From: Drechslerella dactyloides
Taxonomy: Eukaryota > Ascomycota > Orbiliomycetes > Orbiliales > Orbiliaceae
DNA length: 64,000 nucleotides
NCBI GenBank assembly: GCA_020064725.1
Contig: JAGTWJ010000001.1
Span: 5,332,001-5,396,000, forward strand
Reading direction: 5' to 3'
How positions within the stretch are numbered: position 1 is the stretch's first letter; each line of letters opens with the position of its first letter. Below the pieces are notes generated by a model, which worked only from the letters and a program-made list of their open reading frames with translations, was not told where the DNA came from and made no database searches. A program made the position numbers and the translations under genes. Shown here piece after piece: positions 32,537 to 43,010 of this stretch.

Positions 32537-35469
32537 TGCCGTCACCAAACGCCCCTAGGAGCCAAGCGTGGGGATATTGGCGTGGCACCATGTCGTAGAT
32601 CGGCAGGGAACACGAGATCGTAGTAGACTAATCGCTATTAACGGGGATAGGAACATTAATGAAAACTGTTAGTGCCACGGACTGAACTAGTAGAATGACC
32701 CATCGAGCGAGCCGAGATGAAGCGTTGACCGTCTTCTGTGGGATCCTTCGCGTTGTCGACGGTTCCGACCAGGATGCAGCCAGCGAGTCGAGCCGGCCGA
32801 TCCATTGGGATCCCTGCACGGGGCCAGGACTTGGTGGATGACGACGAAAACGTCCGCAGCCTTACGACGAAAGAGGACAAAAGGGCCTCCGTCTATTGGA
32901 TCCACGTCAAACCTGCCCGAGCTAGCTGGCTGGCTTATCAATAGTCGAGTCCGAGCTTGATTAAGCTTGTCTGCTGCATGTGGTATGATACATCAAGTCC
33001 ACGAGGACTCGTGAAAGAGCGATTGAGTTAGATTGAAAATTTGCTGTAAAGTATCCTCGCAATGACAAATGTACGGCGTGGTACCGTGGCTCCTGTCAGA
33101 GCAAGTCTTCGCCGTCGACCTTAAGCCTTCTGCAGTGTTCGCCTGTCCCAAGCTCCGCAGCTCCGTGCGTAAGCTTAAGCTGCGATGGGCTGCCATGCTG
33201 CATCGAATCAGGTACGGCTGACCCACCTGCGGTCAAACTGATGCCTCGTTTCTTTAAATTTCTCCCGTTCGCATAATGTGAATGTAATAAGCCTCCTGCT
33301 TGTCAGCATGCAGCTGTCGCATGTCGACGGAATGGCTGATTGGAGGCCGAGAAGCTCAGTGGGTGGGGAACTTGAATCCACGGCATCCGAGGTTGCGTCT
33401 CTTGTGGAACGACCGTCGGCCTGGCTCTGCCAAGAAGCTTTCTTTTGCTCGTGTCTGCTGGCTGGCTGGCTAGGGCGATGTCCGGCTTCTGGATTGCAGA
33501 CACATGCGTCTATGGACAGCATTTTCCGGCGGTCTCCGTCGCGTTGGTGATGTTGACGGTGTTGCGTGCGGCGGATGGAGTCTCGACGCATCAAAACCGC
33601 GGATGGCTGGTTGTTGCTGCGCACAAAGAAACAACCTCTCGAACATCACCATCGCGTCGACGACACTCGCGGACACAGTCATCAAATGCAGACATGGCTA
33701 CCGGCAGACGAGCCACCGAGTGTCAAGTCCTGACGACTGAAAAATTTTCGGTGCTTGCCATCTGTGCATCGAGCTGCATCGTCACCATGCAGCGGCTTGC
33801 ATACAAACCGCAGACAATGGCCACATGATTCGACGGGATTCCATACCAGCTAGCTACTTCGTTTGACGGTACCATTCGATACTCTGTCTTCGTGTCGACG
33901 AGATGCTGCCGAATTAATTGCTCAACGCAAGTATGACAGCCTTCCAGAAACTTGGCCGCTCCTCGTCGTGCCTGGTCCCTAGCTGATTCGATATCTCCAG
34001 CAGCTGTAAACGCCGTTCGTCGACGGCGGAGATTCCTGCTTTCCCGCCTGCTGTGTATGTGTACCGTATGGCAAAGAAAGGGCCTTGCGAATTCGATCTC
34101 ACAGCCGCCTGATGGTCTAGCCGTTCTCCTGCCCTCTCGAACGAACCCCGTTCCAGAGAGAGACGTCGGCCGTCCCCCCAGCTGGTGAGTTGTACAATGC
34201 GGTCTTCCAAGGCTGCCTTTTCTACGGACGGACTGGATGTTTAAGTGCCTGACTTACCTGACCGACTCGTCTTTTCCAGCTGTGCATTTTCGTCGACGGT
34301 TCGGTGACCTTGTCTCCAGCCAGCCAATAAAGACGCCGCCCTTCCCCACCTTTGGCCTGCTAGCCCGTCGCTGGATTTGCTCGTTCTTTCCTTTCTCATG
34401 CCTGCCGACCACACCATCGTTTGAGCTCCGGCCTGCAAGAGTGCTAGCACCTGGTTCCAGTCTGAGAACCAGCCAGAGCATCGGTTGACCTAAAAGTGGA
34501 ATTTACACGACGCAGAGCGGTGCTGGCCACAAGGGCAGCCCTCCTCCCTTGCATTTCCGCTGCTAATCATCTTCCCATTTAATATTTCTCTCTCGTCCTC
34601 CACACTTTTGATACCGATTCGCCCCCAGCACCCACTCCATATAGCAACGGCCGGCATCACCAACACTTCAGATACATACTTCCACTACCCGTTCCAGATA
34701 GCTTGGCAAGAGCAGCGAGGGAGGAAATCTGAGCTTTGACGATTGTTAGTATATGAACTTGTCTCCCAGACATCGACACAACCACCGCCACCACCACGAT
34801 CCAGAAGGCTGGCAAGGTTGTGAAGCCAAAGCAAAGCAAAGCAGAGCAAAGCAAAGCAGAGCAAAGCAAAGGCAGAGCAAATCGAAGCCTCAATGTTGGA
34901 CAGAAATGTGGACCTCGCGTTATGCTTATTCTTCGACCTGCCGAAAAGCGTCAACCATGGCGCTTTCCTCCCGCAATGAACCCGCGAGGCATAGCCTGCC
35001 GACGACAGTTACGCCGCAGGGCCGACTGTCGTTCGGTCGGGAGATCCAATATTTGTGTCCGTGGCGTGGCGGAGTCCGCTGCCTTGCTGGCTGGCTGGTC
35101 GTTTGTGTTGATTGTTCGATGCAGGACGTAGGTTTGTTTACAGTCACTAACACGACGCTCTCTGGACGCAGGTTTCCGATCTCACGATAGCGGCTGGCCT
35201 GGTCTCGCGAACCTCATACAGCTTCTTTACCCACATATCCTCCCTTCACGGCTACGGACCCTCAGTGCTGCCCTCGATCGATCGCGTGCGGGGAGAGCGT
35301 GGGATTATGGGCAACAACGGCCCCGCAAACTGATCGGGACACCAACTTTTATCGCGGCTTCGTTCTGGCCTCGCCCCCCCTTCAGCTTCGCTATCCAACG
35401 TATGAGACTCTGTTCTTGAAGAAAGACAGACTCCGTCTTTCTTTGAAGTTCGCCCGATCTTAGGATATC
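32537..35469. other. Intergenic, 2.9 kb
   Basis: No gene is supported. ORFs up to 145 aa occur on both strands in overlapping positions, e.g. 33208-33624 (-) and 33445-33828 (+), without motifs. AGCC/GGCT tandem motifs recur (near 32918, 33461, 35085). An AAGCA minisatellite lies at 34828-34880. The last ~400 bp are probably promoter and leader of the next gene. Confidence 0.45.
34828..34880 (+). repeat. AAAGC/AGAGC pentamer minisatellite
   Basis: About ten pentamer units, alternately AAAGC-type and AGAGC-type, in a higher-order pattern of roughly 15 bp. Confidence 0.85.
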
Positions 35470-38400
35470 ATGCCGTAAGTAACCTACTTCCGATCTCTGT
35501 TTCCCTGCCTCTCCGCTGCACGACCTCTCCTTGATGCTCTATCGCCTATGTGCGGGCTCCAGTGTGGGTCCTAGCTTGCGTTTCTATCACACTATGGCAG
35601 CACAGACCGGGTTTCTCGATTTTCTACACTTATGGCCCGAATAGCCTGCATGCACAGGCTGTCAGGCTAGTCATCGTCGTCGAGATTGCCTCTGGTCTTG
35701 CTGGCCGTCCGACTGGATTCTCTGCTGAATCCGGTCGAAAGTGATCCTTTCTGCTCTGCTCCTCCGTCCATTTCCAATGGGCCTTCGCCTACAAATACCC
35801 CCTGCAGACACCCCAATTTGCCGATGGTCTAGCGGTGGTCAGATGGCGTCGAAGTCATTGAGTCCATCCTAGCCCCGCTCGATTTTCTCGATCGACCGAG
35901 GCCGGGCCGGGCTCAGATCTCATTCTTCATCTTGTACCTCGAGGACAAAGAAGAATTCCAGTCGTGCCACCTCTTTTTTTCTGGTATCGATCGGGATTCT
36001 TCGATGCGTCATGGACATGGGCTGCTCTTATATCCCTCCCGAGCCGTCGACGCCCCTCTGAGATGATTCCCCGTGTTCGATAACACTTACCCCCGGATTT
36101 TCGTTGCAGATGTTTTCCCTCAGCCTTGCTTTCAGCCCCGGTTCTGCATACACATTTGTCCCTCTGCTTGTTCACCTCTTAGCGGGAGCATTTCTCATGT
36201 AATTCATAGAATCAACATCATTATCGATCATACCGAATCCGTTGATGGCTCGAGCTTAGTCTCGTCTAGGGACAGCAGTAGCTACGAATATATCAGCAGC
36301 GGCAGCAAATACAACCGAATACCCTCGCGCGTCCCGGACCACATCCCACCCCCTGAATACACCGATAACGACGCCGACACTTACGGGTCTGAAAGCGAGA
36401 CCTGGGACGACTTAGACGACGAAATCGAACCGTCGGAATCGGCTTCTCGTCCCGGCGGCCGCAAGCCAGTTTCCCGAGCGTCAGCCAGCAGACTGGGCTA
36501 CCCGCCCCCCAGATCATCCTACGCACCCACTCACTCGGCACACGACTACTCGGAATACACCGAGACCACCACCGAGAGCGACACCGAGGACTTTCCACCT
36601 CAGCCACAAACTTTTCGAAGACCAACCTCCGGCGGTGGACAAGGACCGCCACCCCGAGCATTGCCTCCACCACACGGCGCCGCCTGGCGGGCGGGCGCTC
36701 AACCTTACGGCCATCCGCGTGCGCCACCACCACCGGCGGGGCACCCAGGGTATGGCGGCCATCCGCATGCTCCTCCTGCACATTACCCCGAGAGGGGGCC
36801 ATACGGCGGCGGGGGAGGGGCCGCGTTAGTACAATATGGCCGAGAGGAGGATGACTATGACGACTGGGTCGAAGAGGATTATGACACGGCAGCAGCTCGA
36901 GCCGCTGAACAGCGAAGGCGACAGGCAGCTCAGGCCCAGGCCGCTGCGGCACACCAGGCCCGCATGCGGGAGAACCAGATGCGAGAAAATCAAATGCGGG
37001 AGCAAGCAGCAATGAGGGAGCAAGCAGCAATGAGGGAGAACCAGATGCGGGAATATCAGATGCGTGAACATCAAATGCGAGAGCAAGCCGCGATGAGAGA
37101 GGCCGCCCAAGCCGAGGCGCACCAGCGGCGGATTGCCGCAGAGCGCATGGCCGCAGAGAGAGCTCGAGCTGACGCTGCAGCCGCAGCCGCCGCCCGATCC
37201 AATTACTTCCCACCGCCAAATCCGTACGGGATGAACCCCGCGATGAACCCCGCGATGCCCAACGGCCATGCTATGCCGAATGGCATGCACAATCCTTATA
37301 GCACGCCCACGTCACCTACTGAGCACTCGATGTACGATATCTACGGCATGGTCCCAAACCCTAATCCGATGGCGCCGTCGTCTACGGCCATGAACCCTTA
37401 CGCTTGGCACACCATGCAGCAACAACGGCAGCGGATGGGCATGCCGCCGTTGCCGCCGTTGCCGGGTATGGCGGGGTACATGAGCATGGTGCCCTGGCAG
37501 CCACCTGCGAAAGAGGAAGAGAAGAAGGAGGAGAAGAAAGAAGAAGCGCCGCCTGCTGCACCTTCCGCGCCGTCCACTGCTCTCGTGCTTGCCGTTCCGC
37601 CGGCGTACCAGCCGACACGGATGTCAAAGTCCGAAGAAGATAAAAAGTTTGAGCGGTTGATGGAAGAGAAGAAGCAGCGGGAGGAAGAGCGTAGGTTCCG
37701 ACTGGAGATAGAGGCGAGGGAACGGCTGGCCAAGCTGGAAGATGAGGATCGGAAGAAAGCAGAGGAGCTGGCAAAGATTGATGCAGAGAAAAAGGCACAA
37801 TTGGACAAAGAGGCAGCAGAAAAGCTAGCTCTGATCGAGAAAGAAGCTTCCGAGAAGCAAGATGCAGAGAAAGCGGCAGCTGAAGCAGCAGCGGCGAAGG
37901 AAGCGGCTGAAAAGGCTTTGGAAGAAGCGAAGAAGGCTGCTGAGAAGGCTATCGAGGAGGCGAGGAAGGCCGCTGTGGAGGAAGAGCGCAAGAGAGTCGA
38001 AGAGGCGGATGCCAAGAAGGCATTAGAAGCTGCGGCAAAAGCACGTGAAGATGAAATCAAAGCGCGAGAGGCGGATATCAAGAAGAGGGAAGAAGATCTG
38101 GTGAAGAAGGCTGAGGAGGACGCGGCGGCGGCGACGGCGGCGGCTGCTGCCGCTGCCGCTGCTGCCGCGGATGCAGCCAAGGCGGAGTTGGAGAAGCCCA
38201 AGTTTATCAGATTCCGCGACGCCGTGAACCGCAAGTTCCAATTCCCGTATCAGCTGTGTCAGCGATGGGAGGTAAGTTTGCGAACGCACTCTTTATTCAT
38301 TTCTATATTGATGTGGTGGGCGTTGATACTAATTCTACTTGAAAAAAATAGGGGATGGAGCGTCTTATCCACCAGGCGTTTAAGCACGTTGATATCATCG

Positions 38401-38867
38401 GGCCCCATGTGATGGAGGGACACTACGATCTCCACGGCCCTGATGGGCAGATCATTCTCCCGTCGGTCTGGGACGCCACCGTCCAGCCAGACTGGTCGGT
38501 CACCATGGTGATGTGGCCGCTTCCCGACCCTCCCCCGCCTGAGCCGGAGCCAGAACCAGAGCCGCCAGCGGCACTCCCAGCCCCGGAGCCGGAGATGACC
38601 ATCATCGTGGAGCCGATCCCCGAGGCTGCGCCACCGACGCCCCCACCTTTGGAGACTGTCGCCGAAATCGCGGCAGCGCTGCCGGAGCCGGCACCGGCAC
38701 CGGCACCAGTTGTTGTCGTCGAAGCTGCTCCTGCTCCTGCGCCAGCGCCAGCGAGCCTCAAGCCCGTGGTTGTGCCAAAGCCGCGTCCCGCAGCCGAAGT
38801 CAATCCGATCCTGCTGTGGACAGCTGGCCGGTACAACCCATCCAAGAAGAAGAAGAGGGTGCTATGA
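35470..38867 (+). CDS. Coiled-coil, low-complexity protein with C-terminal ubiquitin-like domain
   Basis: Proposed exons: 35470-35474 (ATGCC), 36270-38271, 38352-38867; 840 aa. The 5-nt first exon is chosen because ATG-CC-GTAAGT, spliced to the acceptor at 36269, gives MPDSSSYEYISSGSKYNR, a natural start. The alternative is read-through from a start near 36073. Residues ~20-230 are Pro/Ser/Gly-rich. Then come a tandem MRExx repeat (36964-37110), a Met/Pro/Asn-rich segment, and a long Glu/Lys/Ala coiled coil (~500-715) with a poly-Ala run. The conserved part crosses the last intron: FIRFRDAVNRKFQFPYQLC then RWEGMERLIHQAF, VMEGHYDLHGPDGQIILPSVW and PDWSVTMVMWPLP. I recognise this as the fungal ubiquitin-like (ULD-type) domain common in Pezizomycotina. 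The end is Pro/Ala/Glu-rich and basic. Function unknown. Confidence 0.78.
35475..36269 (+). other. Long 5' intron (795 nt) of the ULD gene
   Basis: Donor GTAAGT directly after ATGCC, acceptor TCTAG at 36269. It is far longer than any other intron in the window (45-162 nt). It contains no ORF with a motif. It could hide further small exons or regulatory sequence. Confidence 0.5.
36964..37110 (+). repeat. In-frame tandem repeat encoding MRENQ/MREQAA units
   Basis: Nine units of 15 or 18 bp, each starting ATG-mGn-GAr, giving MRENQ, MREYQ, MREHQ and MREQAA variants. Unit length alternates between 5 and 6 residues without breaking the frame or the heptad-like charge pattern. Confidence 0.9.
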
Positions 38868-41190
38868 GTCTGCGGCTGAGCTAATGCTATCTCCTATGTC
38901 TCATCTATCTTGATTTGGGCAACGTATAATTGATTCTTCTTCGATTATCAGGATCGTTCCGCTTTGACGGCGTCTGCTAGCTTTTGCGGCTCTTTGAAAT
39001 CGAATCTCCCCCCTTTTCGGAATCTTGTGATACACAATTACTGTTCATCCCTGCAGGTCGAATCTAGATTCCTTCGTGCCCAGCCTAGGCGCCTCGCGAG
39101 AGGAGACAGTTTCTTAAGTCGGACGGTCGTTCGTACTTCCAAATTGAGTGTTCGCCGGTCTGAAGATATGATACCGCTGCATCGAATCTTAAAGGGATCT
39201 TTTGCCCTTGCGCGGCCAGCCAACTAGCGATCGATCGTAACAGGCGACACTCGTGCACTTCGACCCTTCTTGAATGCTTTGATTCAAATATTCGTGACAT
39301 TGATTATGCGCGCCTCCATTCGAGCTTTTGTGTGCCATTTCTTTTTCTTTCCTTCTTGTTCTGGATTTCATGATATTTTCCCGAGATATGGCCGATGGAG
39401 TAGATGGAGGTTGTATGTAATATTTACGTTTCCTTGATTGCCGTCGTTCTCGGGCTCTCGGATATGGTCGGGGCATATTCTCTCTCTCACTTTTGCACGT
39501 TAGCAATGTTAGCCTAGCTCTATGATTAATGTCACATTCATTTCTATGAAACTTGAGCAACGATTATTCCACACGCTTGACTCTTCTTTATATATCAGCC
39601 ATACAACCAGTGCACTTATAACTCACGATTCTTGATGGGCGCCAGCTGCAGAATGGTGCGTTCGCACTATCGTCAGCTTTGATATATATCTTCGGCCCAA
39701 CCGTCTTATACGTATACACCTTCTCTATTTTAACCACGAATCGATATCCCGCACGAGATACGCCAGCGTTGCGACGAGTTCAAAAACGGCAGCTATGAGA
39801 TCATCGGCCGTCTGTAAATGTCTGCAAGCTCGGACAGCGGGCAGAGCTCGCGCTAACTCGTTTGATACCGGAAGACCTGCCTTGCCCGCGAATGGACGCC
39901 GAGTTCTCGAAACGCAGGGCACTGCGAATGGGAAACACAGCGCGCTGTGCTCGGAAAATCAAGGAATCGAGTGCATGCGTCTGGCCGGGGCTCGCGCGAG
40001 GTACTGGTGCCAGCGAAGCTCTCGCCGGCACGAATGGATGGATGTATCCAGCGCCCGGATCTCGGACGGCGACATCGATTCGACTCGACTCCTCGACGCC
40101 GATGACATGCTTTTGCATCCGCTCATCCATCCATCCATCGGGATACTTAAACGGCAGCACGAGGACATGACACACTCGCCTGCCCATCGCCTATTCTCGC
40201 TCGCTATACCCAAGGCTAGCCTTAATCCCCACGGACAGGTACCGACTTGCGAACACTCACGACGGGTACATACCGATTACACGATACATGGACCGATAGC
40301 ATAGTTATAACGCGAACGTCGCACGGAGGAAGAAGAGCAAGAGTGTCGCTCGACCAGCTCAGCTGAGCAGCAGTCAGTCGACTCAGGTACCGTCCGCTTC
40401 GTCCGTCCAGCTGCCGGTTTCTAGACTCACTTGTTCCCGTCAGGCTGACAGCTCCGATTGCATTTGGCAGGTTTGCGTCAGGCAGGCATTGGGTCCTTTA
40501 CCATCCGCTGACAAGAAGAGCTTCGATTCAGCCACCGACTGTACGGTGCAGGCAGAGTGCCGTCAGTACATGCTTTGATAAATTTAGCCTGGCTGGCCGC
40601 CAGACGACCCCGGCTAGCTGAACAGGCCTCCGTACTATGTATGTACCGCACCGTTGACGACGGCCGCTGCACTGACTGACACTGCCCTGGATCCCACCCA
40701 AGTTCGGGGTTCCAGTTCCAGTTCCCTCCTGTGCCTCCATCTTGGATAAGGATAAAAGCGGACGGCCGGCCGGGCTGTGGTGTTTCGGCCTCTGCCTGGT
40801 TTTTTTCTCCTTCGCCTCAATTAAATTCGACTTTCGACTTTCCGTACTCCCTGCGCCGGCGAGTGCATCGCATACACATTTGCGACGGAGAAGTCGCATC
40901 GCGACAGCAACCTTTAAAGCCATTCGCTCGGCCCCTTGCATTCGCTCGCCCACTTGCATTAGAATCCTACCACCGCTCCTCGATCTCACCCCAGCGCAAT
41001 TTCTGGAAGCCGCGGCGCCGAATATCCGCCTGTTCGCCTGCCACCGATTAAATCGAATTCGCCAGACGCACAATCCTGTTTTCTTCACCACAAACAAAAT
41101 CGCACGCCGTTAGCCGGTCAAAAGTTCGAAAAGCCAGCACCAAGCAACTGAAATACACGACAAGAGCGAACAGGTCCCAACCAGTCAGAA
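38868..41190. other. Intergenic, 2.3 kb
   Basis: No gene is supported. ORFs around 39.8-40.3 kb overlap on both strands and lack motifs. The segment 40.8-41.19 kb is probably the leader of the next gene. Short CATC/GATG repeats occur near 40025-40040 and 40125-40140 in opposite orientation. Confidence 0.45.
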
Positions 41191-41984
41191 ATGTGTCTCG
41201 TAAAGGTCCGCGGCGAGGTCGAGGACGACGTCATCGTCCCCGCCCGGGTCGTCGAGCGCGACCACCATCACCGCGAAACGACACTTGTCGAGTCCGCGCC
41301 CGCCGTCATCGAGCGGCCGCCGCCAATCCAGCGCCCTTCGCGCTCCCGCCGCTACTCCTCAAACTCCTCCTCAACCTCGTCTTCGTCCACCCGCTCCAGC
41401 CGGAGTTCCATCAGCTACGGCAATCACCACGGCCGCCACAGCTACCGCGCCAGCTTCCATGGTAGCGCTCACGGCGGCAGCAGCTACGACGACCGCTCGC
41501 GGTCCGGGCGGTCGAGAAGCCGCGAGCGCTCGTACTATCGAGATGGAGAGCGGTCCGTCAGCGGCGCGTACGAGCGGAATGGGAGCGCGGTGAGGAGCAG
41601 CTTCCGATATGTCGACCCGCAGCCGAGAGGGAGCCGACAGGAGGCCCGCCAAGGTAAGCTGCAGCCACCCTTCTACACCCAAAGCCCATACAATGCAAAT
41701 CAAGAGTCGAGGAAGTATGCAACGGTAGAATTGAGACGAACGGCTGGCTAACTTCCCCATCCGATGTTGCAGAAATACAGCGCGCAGAAGAGCATCTCGC
41801 GCGTGCCGCCGAGCTGCAGGAGCGCGACCGCCGCCTGCGCACCATCACCTACCACGACAACCCGCGCTCCAGCACCGCCAGCCACCGCAGCCACTACAGC
41901 CAGCACAGCAGAGACGCCAGCCGGCGGCGAAGCGATGTCGTCGTCCTGCAAGACGAGCGGGTCCGCGACCGCTACAGCCGGTGA
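41191..41984 (+). CDS. Ser/Arg-rich fungal protein, 224 aa, unknown function
   Basis: Two exons, 41191-41653 and 41773-41984, joined in phase (Gln-Glu) by a 119-nt intron. The N-terminus MCLVKVRGEVEDDVIVPARVV looks conserved among filamentous ascomycetes in my recollection. Residues ~35-150 are a Ser/Arg/Tyr-rich disordered region with RS-like dipeptides (SRSRERSYY). The second exon gives a charged helix, EIQRAEEHLARAAELQERD, and a basic His/Ser/Arg tail ending in RVRDRYSR. There is no RNA-binding domain, signal peptide or membrane span. A 107-residue-plus ORF in another frame of exon 2 is a composition shadow. Confidence 0.72.
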
Positions 41985-43010
41985 TAGCAACTTCTCTGCG
42001 ACTGGTGGTGGTGATGGTGGCGGTTGAAGCTTGACACGCTCGCATGCGTGCAGAACGTGCAGCGACAACCAGTCGAAAACAACCTACAAAAGCGTGCGGT
42101 AGCAATGACGCGCGCATTAATGATCCGGCCTGTATTTTTGATCTCACGTTATAATTCTGTTCATGTTCTCTTGCCTTCTTAATATCCCCGACAAGTTCAC
42201 TGCTACGATACTCTGGTTGATGATATGAGATACAAGTACTATTATACCATTTTGCGAATGCTACGCTGCCATGATTTTCTGTCAATTCATTTCCCCGATG
42301 CCATTCTGTGCTTATATGCCTGCCTGCCTGCCCGCCTGTCTGAATGCCCGCTTTTAAATTTTTCTGTACATGAAATCCAAATGATGCCGATACGTACACG
42401 CCATGTAACGAATATCGTACACGATACATCCTAACGGTGCGTGTACGAGCCGAATGACACGGCCGTTATCTTGCTTTCTGTGAGCGTATGATTGTATGTA
42501 CATGTACATTTCTTATCGATAGTATATATCAGTCTGCTATCGACCGCGTGCCGGTCGTCTGATCAGCTGATCATTTGGACGCGCACAATCGAAGAATGAC
42601 ACCATTCGATATATACGCTCCTCCCACTATCTATGACTCCCACTCTACAGTATCTTCAGCCTCCATCACGAGGACGCACGATCATGCGCTCGAGATATAA
42701 TGTGCGAACAGTACCGTCTTTGAATACCCAGCTCTATTGAAAGAGAAACCCGATGCTTTTCTATCTATTCCCTCCCTTCTATCCGAGCGAACGAACAAAC
42801 GAGTGAATAACCGTACAAAACGAGTGAAGAAACAACCGCTAACGCTGCACACTGCCCCGCATCCCACTGTGCATGCTGTACCCGCCAAGTCCAAGTAACC
42901 ATGGTAATCGTATCGTATCGTGTCGTATCGTATCGTGACATCGGAAAAAAGCCATCCATCCACCAACAGGAGCTAAAGAAACCCGAAAAACGAAAACGTC
43001 CACCAGTGAT
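41985..43010. other. Intergenic, 1.0 kb, between convergent genes
   Basis: 3' flanks of the Ser/Arg-rich gene (+) and the synaptojanin-like gene (-). Contains a TGCC tandem stretch near 42321-42345 and a TATCG pentamer repeat at 42907-42935. No gene is seen. Confidence 0.5.
42907..42935. repeat. (TATCG)n pentamer repeat
   Basis: About six units, one with a single substitution (TGTCG), 75 bp beyond the synaptojanin-like stop codon and so probably within its 3' UTR. Confidence 0.85.

Noticed and set aside
36293..37219. 308-aa ORF antisense to the ULD gene
   Set aside because: Mirror of repetitive Pro/Met/Glu codons; no motif and no separate promoter or splice signals.
37398..38234. 278-aa Ser/Ala-rich antisense ORF
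   Set aside because: Arises opposite the coiled-coil codons GAG/AAG/GCG; poly-Ser and poly-Ala only.
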